This document shows positions 39,733 to 48,559 of a stretch of DNA of 64,000 bases, in pieces. The stretch comes from Pseudomonas viridiflava. GTDB lineage: Bacteria > Pseudomonadota > Gammaproteobacteria > Pseudomonadales > Pseudomonadaceae. Made by a program: the position numbers and the translations under genes. Positions within the stretch are counted from its first letter, which is position 1. Each line of letters starts with the position of its first letter. Where the stretch lies: the NCBI GenBank assembly GCA_900596015.1, contig UVIF01000001.1, forward strand, positions 142,513 to 206,512, read 5' to 3'. The notes beneath the pieces are model-generated. The model ran no database searches. It saw only the letters and a list, made by a program, of their open reading frames with translations, and was not told where the DNA came from.

Positions 39733-40536
39733 TCACTCGAGCACAGTGATCGGCATGCCCACTTCCAGCACGCCGGCGCCATCGCACACCAGGTTTTGGC
39801 CGAACATCGCATGACCGTCCTGCTGGCGGTAGCGCTTGAGGGTCGCCAGGGGTTCGCGATCGGCGCTACGCTCGCCGGTCTGTGGGTCCAGCGTGGTCAG
39901 AATGCAGCGCGCGCAGGGCTTGAGCACACGAAAGTCCAGGCTGCCGATGCGAATGCGCTTCCAGCCGTCCTCGGCGAAGGCGGCGCTGTCCCGAACGACC
40001 AGGTTGGGCCGAAAGCGCGCCATCTCCAGCGTCCGTCCGACCCGTGCGCAGAGGTCGTCCAGCGAGCCCTGGCCGATCAACAACAGTGGAAATCCATCGG
40101 CAAAAGCCACCTTGTCGCCGCCTTCGCCGTAACCGGCGCTGACGGTGCGGGCACGCTCGACGGGCACATACACCAGTCGAGTCGGCTTACCCACGAAATC
40201 ACTGACCCAGCGCGCCGCTGCCTCGCCGGCGTCGGGCACGCGGAAGCTGTCGTTCCACAGCGTGACACCACGCAGCTCGCCTGACTCGGGGATTGGCACG
40301 TTGAGGTCGGGGTATCCGGCTGCGCTCAGACGCAGGCCTGCGTCTTCAACCACCTGCGTACCCAACTGCCCCAGGCGGGGGTCGGCGCGCTGGCTGAGGA
40401 ACCGACCGCTCTGGGCATCGACCAGCATCCAGCGGCGGTCACCGAACAGCCCCAGGCCATCGACTGGCGACTGCTGCAGCGATTGGCCAATGGCCGATTT
40501 GAGCGGGTAGCGGTACAGCGCGGCGAGGCTCGGCAT
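39733..40536 (-). CDS. MOSC-domain protein (YcbX-like)
   Basis: Protein of 267 residues with an N-terminal MOSC beta-barrel (LAALYRYPLKSAIGQSLQ; GDRRWMLVDAQSGRFLSQR) and the C-terminal MOSC domain (FRPNLVVRDSAAFAEDGWKRIRIG; LKPCARCILTTLDPQTG). The Cys of KPCARC is the expected molybdenum ligand. YcbX-type enzymes reduce N-hydroxylated bases and are fed by a ferredoxin-like domain; here that domain is not attached. Relevant context: molybdopterin genes moeA, moaB and mobA lie 4-7 kb away. Confidence 0.9.
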   Translation of the reverse strand: MPSLAALYRYPLKSAIGQSLQQSPVDGLGLFGDRRWMLVDAQSGRFLSQRADPRLGQLGTQVVEDAGLRLSAAGYPDLNVPIPESGELRGVTLWNDSFRVPDAGEAAARWVSDFVGKPTRLVYVPVERARTVSAGYGEGGDKVAFADGFPLLLIGQGSLDDLCARVGRTLEMARFRPNLVVRDSAAFAEDGWKRIRIGSLDFRVLKPCARCILTTLDPQTGERSADREPLATLKRYRQQDGHAMFGQNLVCDGAGVLEVGMPITVLE

Positions 40537-40603
40537 GGTCCGGCTCCTCAGGACTGAGAAAGGCCCAGTCTAGCGGAACCGGCAGGACAATAACGAGGGC
40601 CGG

Positions 40604-41533
40604 TCAGCGTTGATCCAGCTCCAGGCGCTGGCGCACTACGTCGACCAGTTTGTCGGGCTGGAACTTGGACAGAAAGTTGTCACAGCCGACCTTTTTCACC
40701 ATCGACTCGTTGAAGCTGCCCGACAGCGAGGTGTGCAGCACCACGTAGAGTTCGCGCAGTCGCGGGTCGTTGCGGATTTCGGTGGTGAGGCGGTAGCCGT
40801 CCATTTCCGGCATTTCGGCGTCGGTGAAGACCATGAGCAGCTTGTCGGTCATGCGCTCGCCGGTATCGGCCCAGGCCTTGAGCTTGTTCAACGCCTTCAG
40901 GCCATCGCTGGCCACGTGCATCTTGATGTCCAGCTGGGACAAGGTATCGCGCAACTGCGCCAGGGCCACCGTCGAGTCATCCACCAGCAGCACTTCCCGG
41001 CCGCGGGCACGCGCCAGCAAGGGGTCATCGAGCTTGTCGCGGGAAACGCGAGCGTTGTAGGGGACGATTTCGGCGAGCACCTTTTCCACGTCAATGATCT
41101 CGACCAGTTGCTCGTCGACCCGGCTGATCGCGGTCAGATAGTGTTGGCGCCCGGCACTGGCGGGAGGCGGCAGGATCGCTTCCCAGTTCATGTTGACGAT
41201 GCGGTCGACACCGCCAACCAGGAAGGCCTGGATCGAGCGATTGTATTCTGTGACGATGATGGTGCTGCTCGGCCCCGGCACCAGCGGCCGCATGCCGATG
41301 GCCTGGGACAGGTCGATCACCGGCAGGGTCTGCCCGCGAAGATTGATCACACCGCAGACATAGGGATGGCGCTGCGGCATCAGCGTCAGCTTGGGCAACT
41401 GCAGGACCTCCTGGACCTTGAACACGTTGATCGCGAACAGTTGCCTGCCGGCCAGGCGAAACATGAGCAGCTCCAGACGGTTTTCACCCACCAGCTGCGT
41501 ACGTTGGTCAACCGAGTCAAGAATGCCGGCCAT
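40604..41533 (-). CDS. cheV: Chemotaxis coupling protein CheV
   Basis: Hybrid of 309 residues: an N-terminal CheW domain (about 15-165; ELLMFRLAGRQLFAINVFKVQEVL, VCGVINLRGQTLPVIDLS) and a C-terminal receiver (about 180-300). The receiver has acidic Asp185/186 in LLVDDS, phospho-acceptor Asp238 in VFTDAEMPEMDGY and the Lys of SKFQPD. CheV links receptors to CheA and adapts through phosphorylation. The start at 41533 has GGAG upstream and begins MAGILDSVDQRTQLVG, as in other Pseudomonas CheV. No other chemotaxis gene is nearby. Confidence 0.95.
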   Translation of the reverse strand: MAGILDSVDQRTQLVGENRLELLMFRLAGRQLFAINVFKVQEVLQLPKLTLMPQRHPYVCGVINLRGQTLPVIDLSQAIGMRPLVPGPSSTIIVTEYNRSIQAFLVGGVDRIVNMNWEAILPPPASAGRQHYLTAISRVDEQLVEIIDVEKVLAEIVPYNARVSRDKLDDPLLARARGREVLLVDDSTVALAQLRDTLSQLDIKMHVASDGLKALNKLKAWADTGERMTDKLLMVFTDAEMPEMDGYRLTTEIRNDPRLRELYVVLHTSLSGSFNESMVKKVGCDNFLSKFQPDKLVDVVRQRLELDQR

Positions 41534-41625
41534 GTAAAGCTCCAAAGCCCAAGTGAAAGAAGAGGTACCGGGCTATCGGCGCTGGCGCGAATATCTTGAC
41601 TGCCGTCGCTGCTGTCATATCACTT

Positions 41626-42516
41626 TCAGTGGCTCAGCAGCGGCGACCCGGCGGGCAGATGAACTTTCAATGCCTTGGGCATGGCGCTGAAGCGCAGGTT
41701 CTCGCCGCGCAATGGCTCGCCATCTAGATTGATGTCGAGGTTTTCCTTGCTGTTGATTTCGACCCACGGCAGCCGCGCGCGCACGAACAGTGTTTCCAGT
41801 CCCCCGCCGCCGAGCAGACTCTTCAAGGTACCGACCACTTCGGTCGGTGCCGGCAAAATGCTGATTTCCAGCAGTCCGTCGTCGACCACGGCTTCGGGAC
41901 ACAGTTCGTGGCCACCACCGGCCTGGCGTCCATTGCCAATGCCCAGCGCCAGCAGATCGCCTTCCCAATGGAAGTCCGGGCCACTGAGCGAGGCGGAGGC
42001 GGCGCGCAATTCACTGAATCGCGACAGCCCGGTGAACAGGTAGGCGGCGCCACCGAGCACCTTCTTCAAGTCTTCTGAGGTATTGGCCGTGACCTGGCTG
42101 CCGAAACCGCCGGTTGCCATGTTGAGAAACACTTGCCCGCCCACTTCACCCAGGTCAATGGCCTGAGGCTCGCGGGCAAGCAGCGCCAATGCGTGTTCGG
42201 GTTCGAGCGGAACGCCGGCGGCACGTGCAAAATCGTTGGCTGTGCCCAGGGGCATCAGCGCCAGGCTGGCGTCGGTCTTGGCCAGCGCCATCGCTTCGGC
42301 GACATCGCGCAGGGTCCCGTCGCCACCGCCGGCGATGATCTGGGTGTAGCCGGCTTGCAGCGCCTCATCGACCAGGCGCTGGGCGTCGCCGCCTTCCCAG
42401 GTCAGGCGCACGTCCAGCGCGTTGCCCTGCTCCCGGTAATGCTCCACCGCACTGCGGACGTCTTCGTTGGAAGCTTGTTTGCCGTGCAATATCAGGATTG
42501 CCTTGCGCTCGCTCAT
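41626..42516 (-). CDS. yegS: YegS-like lipid kinase
   Basis: Diacylglycerol-kinase-fold enzyme of 296 residues. It opens KAILILHGKQASNEDVRSAVEHYR and has the ATP-binding IIAGGGDGTLRDVAEAM near residues 62-78, then LMPLGTANDFARAAGVP. C-terminal metal-site segments are FLNMATGGFGSQV and the VVDDGLLEISI motif. E. coli YegS phosphorylates phosphatidylglycerol in vitro; the physiological substrate is open. The start at 42516 (MSERKAILI) is chosen over the upstream ORF, which is not family-like. Confidence 0.92.
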   Translation of the reverse strand: MSERKAILILHGKQASNEDVRSAVEHYREQGNALDVRLTWEGGDAQRLVDEALQAGYTQIIAGGGDGTLRDVAEAMALAKTDASLALMPLGTANDFARAAGVPLEPEHALALLAREPQAIDLGEVGGQVFLNMATGGFGSQVTANTSEDLKKVLGGAAYLFTGLSRFSELRAASASLSGPDFHWEGDLLALGIGNGRQAGGGHELCPEAVVDDGLLEISILPAPTEVVGTLKSLLGGGGLETLFVRARLPWVEINSKENLDINLDGEPLRGENLRFSAMPKALKVHLPAGSPLLSH

Positions 42517-42857
42517 GCTGCATGTCTCCGGTGGCCAGTAAGTGGAACTGTGCCTGATGTGACCACAGCCGCAGGAAAAAAAGCCCGGCGGAAAACTTTT
42601 TAACCATTCGTGCATTTACCACTCGCCAACCGTTCTCGTTTAGGCTTTACTGCGAAGCAACTGGCCACTATCGAAGTCGCCGTTACCCCCCGAATCCTGC
42701 ACGTCCAGCCTGCCTCCAGGCTGGCGGTAGCATTGCCGAATCGCTGAATCCGGCGTTCTGCCCTTATCCAACGACATTTTCATGCATCCAGCCCGGCTGG
42801 ACGTGTGCGCTTGCCTTCGCAGGTGCCGTCCGCCACCTTCAACTCGAGGCTCGACCT

Positions 42858-44327
42858 ATGACGACTCTGATTCCCTGCATCATCGCCGGGGGCTCCGGCA
42901 CCCGCCTGTGGCCCGTATCGCGCGAAGCCATGCCCAAGCCGTTCATGCGCCTGCCGGACGGCGAGAGCCTGCTGCAGAAAACCTTCACCCGTGCCTCGCA
43001 ATTGCCAGGTGTGGAGCGGGTGCTGACCGTGACCAACCGCGAGGTGTTCTTCCGCACGCTGGACGACTACCGCCAATTGAACGACCGCGATGCCCTGCTC
43101 GACTTCATTCTCGAACCTGCGGGCCGCAACACCGCGCCAGCCATTGCCAGCGCCGCCCTGCATGCCGCCAAGCACTACGGCGCGTCGGCGCAGTTGCTGG
43201 TACTGCCGGCCGACCACCTGATCCGCGACATCGACGCCTTCCAGGCTGCGGTCAGCGCGGCACGCAAGAAAGCCGACGAGGGTTGGCTGGTGACGTTCGG
43301 CCTGGTGCCGCAAACGCCGGAAACCGGTTTTGGCTACATCGAGCGCGGCGCCGACCTGGGCGATGGCAGCTATCAAGTCGCGCACTTCCGTGAAAAGCCG
43401 GACCAGGCCACCGCCCAGGCCTACCTGGACAGCGGCGACTACCTGTGGAACGCCGGCATGTTCTGCATGCGTGTGGACGTGCTGCTGCGCGAACTGGAAA
43501 AGCACGCACCGGACGTGCTGCTGGCCGCCACCACCTGCCTGCAGGTCAGCCACAGCAAGCAGGGCAACCGCGAGCTGCAGGTCGAGCTGGACAGCAGCAC
43601 CTTCGCCCTGGCACCGGACATTTCCATCGACTACGCACTGCTCGAGCGCTCCGACAAGGTGGCGGTCATTCCGTGTCAGATGGGTTGGAGCGACATCGGT
43701 TCGTGGCAAGCGGTGCGCGAGCTGACTCCGGCCGACGCACAGGGCAACCAGTGCAACGGCGAAACCGTGCTGCATGACGTGAGCAATTGCTACATCGACT
43801 CGCCACGCCGCCTGGTCGGCGCCGTCGGCCTCGACAACCTGGTGGTGATCGATACGCCGGACGCACTGCTGATCGCCGACGGCAGCCGTACCCAGGACGT
43901 CAAATTCCTTGCCCAGCAGCTCAAGCGCCAGGGCCACGATGCCTTCCGCCTGCACCGCACGGTCACCCGGCCATGGGGCACGTACACCATCCTCGAGGAA
44001 GGCAAGCGCTTCAAGATCAAGCGCATCGTGGTCAAGCCCGGCGGCACCCTGTCGCTGCAGATGCACCACCACCGCAGTGAACACTGGATCGTGGTCAGCG
44101 GCATGGCCCGAGTCACCAACGGTGACAACGAGTTCCTGCTCGACACCAACGAGTCGACCTTCATCAAGCAGGGCCACGTGCACCGCCTGGTCAACTCCGG
44201 GGTGATCGACCTGGTCATGATCGAGGTGCAAAGCGGTGAATACCTGGGCGAAGACGATATCGTACGCTTCACCGACATCTACGGCCGCGCACCGGCGGCC
44301 GTCGAAGCGACCAAGAGCAACGCTTAA
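42858..44327 (+). CDS. Mannose-1-phosphate guanylyltransferase / mannose-6-phosphate isomerase
   Basis: Bifunctional type II enzyme of 489 residues making GDP-mannose for polysaccharides. The N-terminal nucleotidyltransferase has IPCIIAGGSGTRLWPVSREAMPKPF and EPAGRNTAPAIA; FREKPDQATAQAYLDSGDYLWNAGMF follows, with the sugar-binding region. The C-terminal cupin isomerase has RPWGTYTILEEGKRFKIKRI, KPGGTLSLQMHHHRSEHWIVVSG (metal-binding His) and VHRLVN. It is close to AlgA/WbpW/XanB. It stands alone, not in an alginate operon, so an LPS or exopolysaccharide role is likely. The 254 bases upstream contain CCAGCCTG-CCTC-CAGGCTGG and TCCAGCC-C-GGCTGGA hairpins. Confidence 0.93.
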   Translation: MTTLIPCIIAGGSGTRLWPVSREAMPKPFMRLPDGESLLQKTFTRASQLPGVERVLTVTNREVFFRTLDDYRQLNDRDALLDFILEPAGRNTAPAIASAALHAAKHYGASAQLLVLPADHLIRDIDAFQAAVSAARKKADEGWLVTFGLVPQTPETGFGYIERGADLGDGSYQVAHFREKPDQATAQAYLDSGDYLWNAGMFCMRVDVLLRELEKHAPDVLLAATTCLQVSHSKQGNRELQVELDSSTFALAPDISIDYALLERSDKVAVIPCQMGWSDIGSWQAVRELTPADAQGNQCNGETVLHDVSNCYIDSPRRLVGAVGLDNLVVIDTPDALLIADGSRTQDVKFLAQQLKRQGHDAFRLHRTVTRPWGTYTILEEGKRFKIKRIVVKPGGTLSLQMHHHRSEHWIVVSGMARVTNGDNEFLLDTNESTFIKQGHVHRLVNSGVIDLVMIEVQSGEYLGEDDIVRFTDIYGRAPAAVEATKSNA

Positions 44328-45538
44328 AACAGCTCGCTGAACGGGATGAAGGCGACCAGATCGCCTTCATTCAATGTGCAGCCTTCGCGTATTTCCACCA
44401 ACCCATGGGCCCAGGCGGCGCTGAGCAGCACGCCGGAGCTCTGGTTGGGGTAGATCACCGCCCGGCCCTGCTGGATGCGCCCGCGCAGGTATTCGCGACG
44501 GGTACCGGCGCGCGGCCAGGCGAATCCGGCTGGCACCTGAAAGCTCAGTGGCGCCACGTCGCGCACACCCAGCCGACGCAGAAGGTAAGGCCGCGCCAGC
44601 AGGGTGAAAGTGACCAGTGTCGACGCCGGATTGCCCGGCAGGCCGATGACCGGTACGCCACGAAAGTGACCAAACGTCAGCGGCTTGCCGGGTTTGATCG
44701 CCAGTTTCCAGAGGGCGAGTTGCCCCTCCTCGCGCAAGGCGATGCCGAGAAAGTCGGCTTCACCCACCGAGACCCCTCCCGTGGACAGAATCAGGTCCAC
44801 ATCCCCCAGGGCCGACAGGCGCTGGCGTGTCTGTTGCAGATCGTCGGGCAGAATCCCGGCATCCACCACCTCACAGCCCAAACCGCTCAAGGCACTGCAC
44901 AGCACCTGACGATTGCTGTTGTAGATCTGTCCGGGCCCCAGCGACTGACCTGGCTCGACCAACTCATCTCCCGTGGACAGCACCGCCACCCGTGGCCGAC
45001 GCACCACGTCGATGTACGCATGCCCCATGGATGCCAACAAGCCCAGCTCGATCGCACCCAAGCGGCTGCCGGCTTCGAGCAGGCGTTCGCCGATGCGGGT
45101 TTCCTGGCCCTGGGGACGTATGTTCTGGCCGACCCTCAAGGGCTGGTCGAAGCTCACCCGCTGGTCGTGCTCGATCCGCGCGTTCTCCTGCATTTCCACG
45201 CAGTCGGCGCCTTCGGGCATCGGCGCACCGGTAAAGATGCGTGCGCACGTGCCGGGTTCCAAAGGCGCGGGCACGGCGCCCGCGAACACGCGCTGACTGA
45301 CCCGCAACGGCTCGCCTTGCCAGTCTTCACGGCGCAGCGCGTAGCCGTCCATGGCGCTGTTGGGCCAGGGCGGCAGGTCGAGGGTGGCGATCAGGTCAGC
45401 GGCCAGCACGCGGCCACTGCCCTGGGCCAGGGCGATTCGTTCACGCTCGCGGACAGGCGTGGCATCGGCCATGGCCAGCAGTTGCGCCAGCGCCTGTTCT
45501 ACCGCAAGCAACGGCTGCGCCGCGGGCAACTCAGCCAC
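44324..45538 (-). CDS. moeA: Molybdopterin molybdenumtransferase MoeA
   Basis: Inserts molybdenum into adenylylated molybdopterin; 404 residues. Motifs are LPPWPNSAMDGYALR (start of the domain), RIFTGAPMPEGADCVEMQE, VLSTGDELVEPGQ, LSTGGVSVGEADF and KPGKPLTFGHFRGVPVIGLPGNPASTLV, in order. The start is GTG 45538 ([17 protein letters not shown]), inside the last codons of moaB, so the two genes overlap by eight bases and translation is probably coupled. No separate binding site is needed. It converges with the GDP-mannose enzyme gene and the two stops overlap by four bases (44324-44327). Confidence 0.94.
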   Translation of the reverse strand: MAELPAAQPLLAVEQALAQLLAMADATPVRERERIALAQGSGRVLAADLIATLDLPPWPNSAMDGYALRREDWQGEPLRVSQRVFAGAVPAPLEPGTCARIFTGAPMPEGADCVEMQENARIEHDQRVSFDQPLRVGQNIRPQGQETRIGERLLEAGSRLGAIELGLLASMGHAYIDVVRRPRVAVLSTGDELVEPGQSLGPGQIYNSNRQVLCSALSGLGCEVVDAGILPDDLQQTRQRLSALGDVDLILSTGGVSVGEADFLGIALREEGQLALWKLAIKPGKPLTFGHFRGVPVIGLPGNPASTLVTFTLLARPYLLRRLGVRDVAPLSFQVPAGFAWPRAGTRREYLRGRIQQGRAVIYPNQSSGVLLSAAWAHGLVEIREGCTLNEGDLVAFIPFSELF

Positions 45539-46070
45539 GGCTGACGCAGGGCTCGGCCTGCTTGAGGTGCACGACGAAGTTGCACGGCCGGTGACGCACG
45601 TCCAACTGCTCGGCAAGAATGCCGTCCCAGCCGGTACGGCAGGCGTTGGTCGAACCGGGCAGGCAGCACACCAAGGTGCCGTTGGCGAGCCCGGCAAGCG
45701 CACGCGACTGCACGGTGGAGGTGCCGATGTCGGCGACGGATATCTGCCGGAACAGTTCGCCGAACCCGTCGACCTGCTTGTCCAGCAGGCAGGCCACGGC
45801 TTCTGGCGTGCTGTCGCGGCCGGTGAAGCCGGTGCCACCGGTGATCAGCACCACCTGGCATTGGTCATCGGCGATCCACTGCGCCACCTGGGCGCGGATT
45901 TTGTACAGGTCGTCCTTGAGCAGTACGCGGGCGTAAAGCCCGTGGCCCGCCGCGCTCAGGCGATCGACGAACAATTGGCCAGAGGTATCGGTTTCCACGG
46001 TGCGGGTGTCGCTGACAGTCAACACCGCGATATTGAGCGGCACAAAGGGTACATCTGCCTTGGCTTTCAT
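45531..46070 (-). CDS. moaB: Molybdenum cofactor biosynthesis protein MoaB
   Basis: Protein of 179 residues of the MoaB/Mog family that adenylylates molybdopterin. Motifs are [39 protein letters not shown] and [19 protein letters not shown]. The start at 46070 gives [20 protein letters not shown]; the upstream in-frame extension runs through the divergent mobA gene. With moeA it forms an operon, and mobA diverges from it, so three steps of cofactor synthesis are encoded together. Confidence 0.94.
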   Translation of the reverse strand: MKAKADVPFVPLNIAVLTVSDTRTVETDTSGQLFVDRLSAAGHGLYARVLLKDDLYKIRAQVAQWIADDQCQVVLITGGTGFTGRDSTPEAVACLLDKQVDGFGELFRQISVADIGTSTVQSRALAGLANGTLVCCLPGSTNACRTGWDGILAEQLDVRHRPCNFVVHLKQAEPCVSRG

Positions 46071-46143
46071 TGGCTGGGTCCGGTTGTTTGGCGGGATGGA
46101 CGGTGTTATATCACAGCCCCACAGCCACTGTCCGAGGCCCCGA

Positions 46144-46728
46144 ATGAACCCTGTCGACACCTTGCCCCCCTGCTCCGTCCTGCTGCTGGCAGGTGGCCGC
46201 GGACAACGCATGGGCGGCCGCGACAAGGGCCTGATCGACTGGCATGGCCGGCCCTTGATCGAGCATCTGCAACAGCGCGTGCGCCTCTTGACCGATGACC
46301 TGATCATCTCCTGCAACCGCAATTATCCGCGCTACGCGGCCTTCGCCGACCGGTTAGTGCACGACGACAGCGGCGACTTTCCCGGACCGCTGGCGGGCAT
46401 TCTGGCCGGCCTGAGCGCCGCTCGACACCCGCTGCTGCTGGTATTGCCCTGTGACGTGCCGGGCGTGGACGAGGCTTTGCTCGAAGCCATGCGCCATGCG
46501 CAGCACGCTCAGCCGACCCTGCCGTTGATGGTGCGGCAGGGCACGTTCTGGGAGCCGTTGCTGTGCATCGTTCAGAAGGCGCATCTGCCGGTCGTGCAGC
46601 AAGCCTGGGATGCCGGCGAACGGAGCCCGCGCAATGTCTTGCTGGCACTCGGCGCCCAGCCGCTGCAATGTGCCGAGAACGATCCGCGCCTGGCCAACCT
46701 CAATACGCCACAACTGCTGGGTCGCTGA
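46144..46728 (+). CDS. mobA: Molybdenum cofactor guanylyltransferase MobA
   Basis: Links GMP to molybdopterin to form the bis-MGD cofactor; 194 residues. The nucleotide-binding loop is [22 protein letters not shown] (about 11-32, in two parts), followed by the base-binding LIISCNRN and the metal-binding Asp of VLPCDVPGV. The start at 46144 ([18 protein letters not shown]) precedes the loop by about ten residues. It diverges from moaB-moeA. bis-MGD is needed for assimilatory nitrate reductase, which ties this to the nitrate uptake system in the window. Confidence 0.93.
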   Translation: MNPVDTLPPCSVLLLAGGRGQRMGGRDKGLIDWHGRPLIEHLQQRVRLLTDDLIISCNRNYPRYAAFADRLVHDDSGDFPGPLAGILAGLSAARHPLLLVLPCDVPGVDEALLEAMRHAQHAQPTLPLMVRQGTFWEPLLCIVQKAHLPVVQQAWDAGERSPRNVLLALGAQPLQCAENDPRLANLNTPQLLGR

Positions 46729-46841
46729 GCGGGTCGGCAAGCGCTAGACTGCGGCGGTCGGGCCAACGGAACTTTGCTGGCACAAACCGCGTCTCATCCC
46801 CGTATACGCCAGCACCCTTTTTTGTTTTGTGGAGAAACACA

Positions 46842-47063
46842 ATGACTCACCGGATCCTTCCCGCTTTCATGCTCGCGCTGGGCCTGGCATCGCTCGCCGG
46901 TTGCGCATCGCCTACCGTGATCACCTTGAACGACGGTCGTGAAATCCAGGCAGTGGACACGCCCTCCTATGACGAAGACGCTGGTTTCTACGAATTCGAG
47001 CAACTGGACGGCAAGACTACCCGTGTCAATAAAGACCAGGTCCGTACCGTCAAGGAACTCTGA
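46842..47063 (+). CDS. Small lipoprotein of the YgdI/YgdR family (DUF903)
   Basis: A 73-residue lipoprotein. The signal MTHRILPAFMLALGLASLAGC ends in the lipobox LAGC, with Cys21 as the acylated residue; the next residues ASP do not show a clear inner-membrane retention signal. The mature part (VITLNDGREIQAVDTPSYDEDAGFYEFEQLDGKTTRVNKDQVRTV, in two repeats of an SH3-like strand pattern) matches YgdI/YgdR. Function unknown. A perfect 9-bp hairpin spans the stop codon. Confidence 0.92.
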   Translation: MTHRILPAFMLALGLASLAGCASPTVITLNDGREIQAVDTPSYDEDAGFYEFEQLDGKTTRVNKDQVRTVKEL

Positions 47064-47077
47064 TTAAACAGAGTTCC
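47054..47077 (+). repeat. Perfect hairpin spanning the stop codon
   Basis: GGAACTCTG (47054-47062), loop ATTAAA, CAGAGTTCC (47069-47077). The TGA stop (47061-47063) is partly inside the stem. A second hairpin, the real terminator, follows 12 bases later. Confidence 0.6.
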
Positions 47078-47088
47078 AGTGTTGCAAG

Positions 47089-47116
47089 ACAAAGCCCGCC
47101 CTCTGGCGGGCTTTGT
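47089..47116. terminator. Rho-independent-type terminator
   Basis: ACAAAGCCCGCC (47089-47100), loop CTCT, GGCGGGCTTTGT (47105-47116), a perfect 12-bp stem. It lies between the lipoprotein gene and the convergent pseudouridine synthase gene and can serve both. Confidence 0.8.
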
Positions 47117-47120
47117 CGTT

Positions 47121-48011
47121 TCAGAACGTCAGCTTCAGTTGCGTCTCGAAATTGCGCAGGCGGCCGTCGATCGGGTCGTGGAACTGCAGCGAGCGGGCCA
47201 GCAGTTTCAATGGCCGGGCATAGTCGTCCACCTCGGTATGGCTGAGCTGCGGGTAGAACGGATCGTTGCAGATGCTGGCACCCAGCGCGGTCATGTGGAC
47301 GCGCAACTGGTGAGTCTTGCCGGTGACCGGGTTGAGCACGTAGCGCCAGAAGTGCTCGCCTTTCTCGGCGACTTCCAGGCGGGTTTCACTGTTGCTCGTC
47401 CCCGGCACTTCACGCATGCGGAAAAACGGTTCGCCATGCTCCAGGCGGCTGCGATGCACCAATGGAAAGGCCAGTTCAGGCAATGCGGGCGCGATGGCCT
47501 CGTAGCGCTTTTCGATCTGTCGAGTGGGGAACAACTGCTGATAGGCACTGCGTGTCTGCGGATTGGCCGAGAACAGCACCAGACCCGCCGTGTGCCGGTC
47601 AATGCGGTGCAGCGGCACCAGGTGGGGGTTGTCGAGGCGGCGAATGAGGCGCCGCAACAGGGTGTGCTCGACGTACTCGCCAGTCGGGGTCACTGGCAGG
47701 AAGTGAGGCTTGTCGGCCACCACCAGATGTTCGTCGACGTGCAGCACCTGCTCCTGCGCGGCAATCGGCCGCTCGTTCGGCACTTCGCGAAAGTAATGGA
47801 TGCGCAGGCCCTGGCGGTAGCCATGGGTGGGTCCGATGGGTACGCCGTCGGCGTCCAGCACCCGGTCCCTGGCCATGCGGCTCAACCATTGAGCGCGGTC
47901 GATGGCCGGAAAATGTTCGCACAGGCAATCCAGCACGGTTGCCCATTTGCCGGGTGGCAGGCACAGGGTGCTGGCCTGATGCGCAGCAGGGTCGAACTTG
48001 GGTGCAGACAT
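47121..48011 (-). CDS. RluA-family pseudouridine synthase
   Basis: Converts uridine to pseudouridine in rRNA or tRNA; 296 residues. The catalytic Asp138 is in the conserved LHRIDRHTAGLVLFS. Other motifs are VVADKPHFLPVTPTG (family motif I) and VLNPVTGKTHQLRVHMTALG (motif III). The N-terminal 85 residues do not show a clear S4 domain. The set resembles the TruC/RluA branch; the exact target base is not decidable from sequence. The start at 48011 (MSAPKFDPAAHQ) is preferred to 48023. Confidence 0.9.
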   Translation of the reverse strand: MSAPKFDPAAHQASTLCLPPGKWATVLDCLCEHFPAIDRAQWLSRMARDRVLDADGVPIGPTHGYRQGLRIHYFREVPNERPIAAQEQVLHVDEHLVVADKPHFLPVTPTGEYVEHTLLRRLIRRLDNPHLVPLHRIDRHTAGLVLFSANPQTRSAYQQLFPTRQIEKRYEAIAPALPELAFPLVHRSRLEHGEPFFRMREVPGTSNSETRLEVAEKGEHFWRYVLNPVTGKTHQLRVHMTALGASICNDPFYPQLSHTEVDDYARPLKLLARSLQFHDPIDGRLRNFETQLKLTF

Positions 48012-48065
48012 GCCTTGATCCACGATGGTTTCAGGCCGCGAGTATCGCCCACGGCGCCACGGCTG

Positions 48066-48398
48066 TCATCGCGCGTGGACAGCCTCGGCGGCCTCGGTGA
48101 ATTCCTTGAGCCAACGCAGCACCTCGACCGCTTCCCAGCGCGTGGGGTCGTACAAGGCGTACAGCAGGCCCTTGTAGCCGACCACATCCAGCGGTCGGTG
48201 ATAACCGGCGCGCTGGAACAGCGCCTCGACTTCGGCGAAACAGGTGTTGAAGTGCAGCTTGCTGAACGGGGTCTTGCCCTCGGTAACCAGGCCGTCGAGA
48301 CGCAGTTCCAGCACGGCTTCGCGAACCACGTCCGGGGCCATGCGGTTGACGCTGTACTTGAGTTGTTCGACGTTGAGCATGAGCGAGCGATTATCCAT
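48066..48398 (-). CDS. Hypothetical protein with an SOS box at its start
   Basis: A soluble protein of up to 110 residues: MDNRSLMLNVEQLKYSVNRM, then VREAVLELRLDGLVTEGKTPFSKLHFNTCFAE and YKGLLYALYDPTRWEAVEVLRWLKEF. I do not recognise its function; similar small proteins occur across Pseudomonas, and I recall PA3414 as an SOS-induced one. The start is uncertain: ATG 48398 touches the SOS box and has no binding site, while ATG 48380 (MLNVEQLKYSV) is a plausible alternative. A GATAAT -10 candidate overlaps the first codons, which would make the message almost leaderless. Confidence 0.75.
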   Translation of the reverse strand: MDNRSLMLNVEQLKYSVNRMAPDVVREAVLELRLDGLVTEGKTPFSKLHFNTCFAEVEALFQRAGYHRPLDVVGYKGLLYALYDPTRWEAVEVLRWLKEFTEAAEAVHAR

Positions 48399-48401
48399 AT
48401 A

Positions 48402-48417
48402 CTGTATCTTTATACAG
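48402..48417 (-). promoter_or_regulatory. Strong LexA (SOS) box
   Basis: CTGTATCTTTATACAG fits CTG-N10-CAG and is almost fully palindromic (CTGTAT/ATACAG). It ends three bases before the ATG at 48398 of the minus-strand gene and overlaps the expected promoter. LexA should repress this gene until DNA damage. It also lies 143 bases before the divergent DUF883 gene. Confidence 0.8.
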
Positions 48418-48559
48418 CATAAGGCAGCGACTCAAGACCCGTCAATTGCCCCGACATGTCGATTATGGGCTATACAAGGGATTATCCCGCGCAATGGCAC
48501 TGAACCTTCGGGATCACCCTCACTCGAAATATCCAGACGCCACCCATATGGAGATCAAC

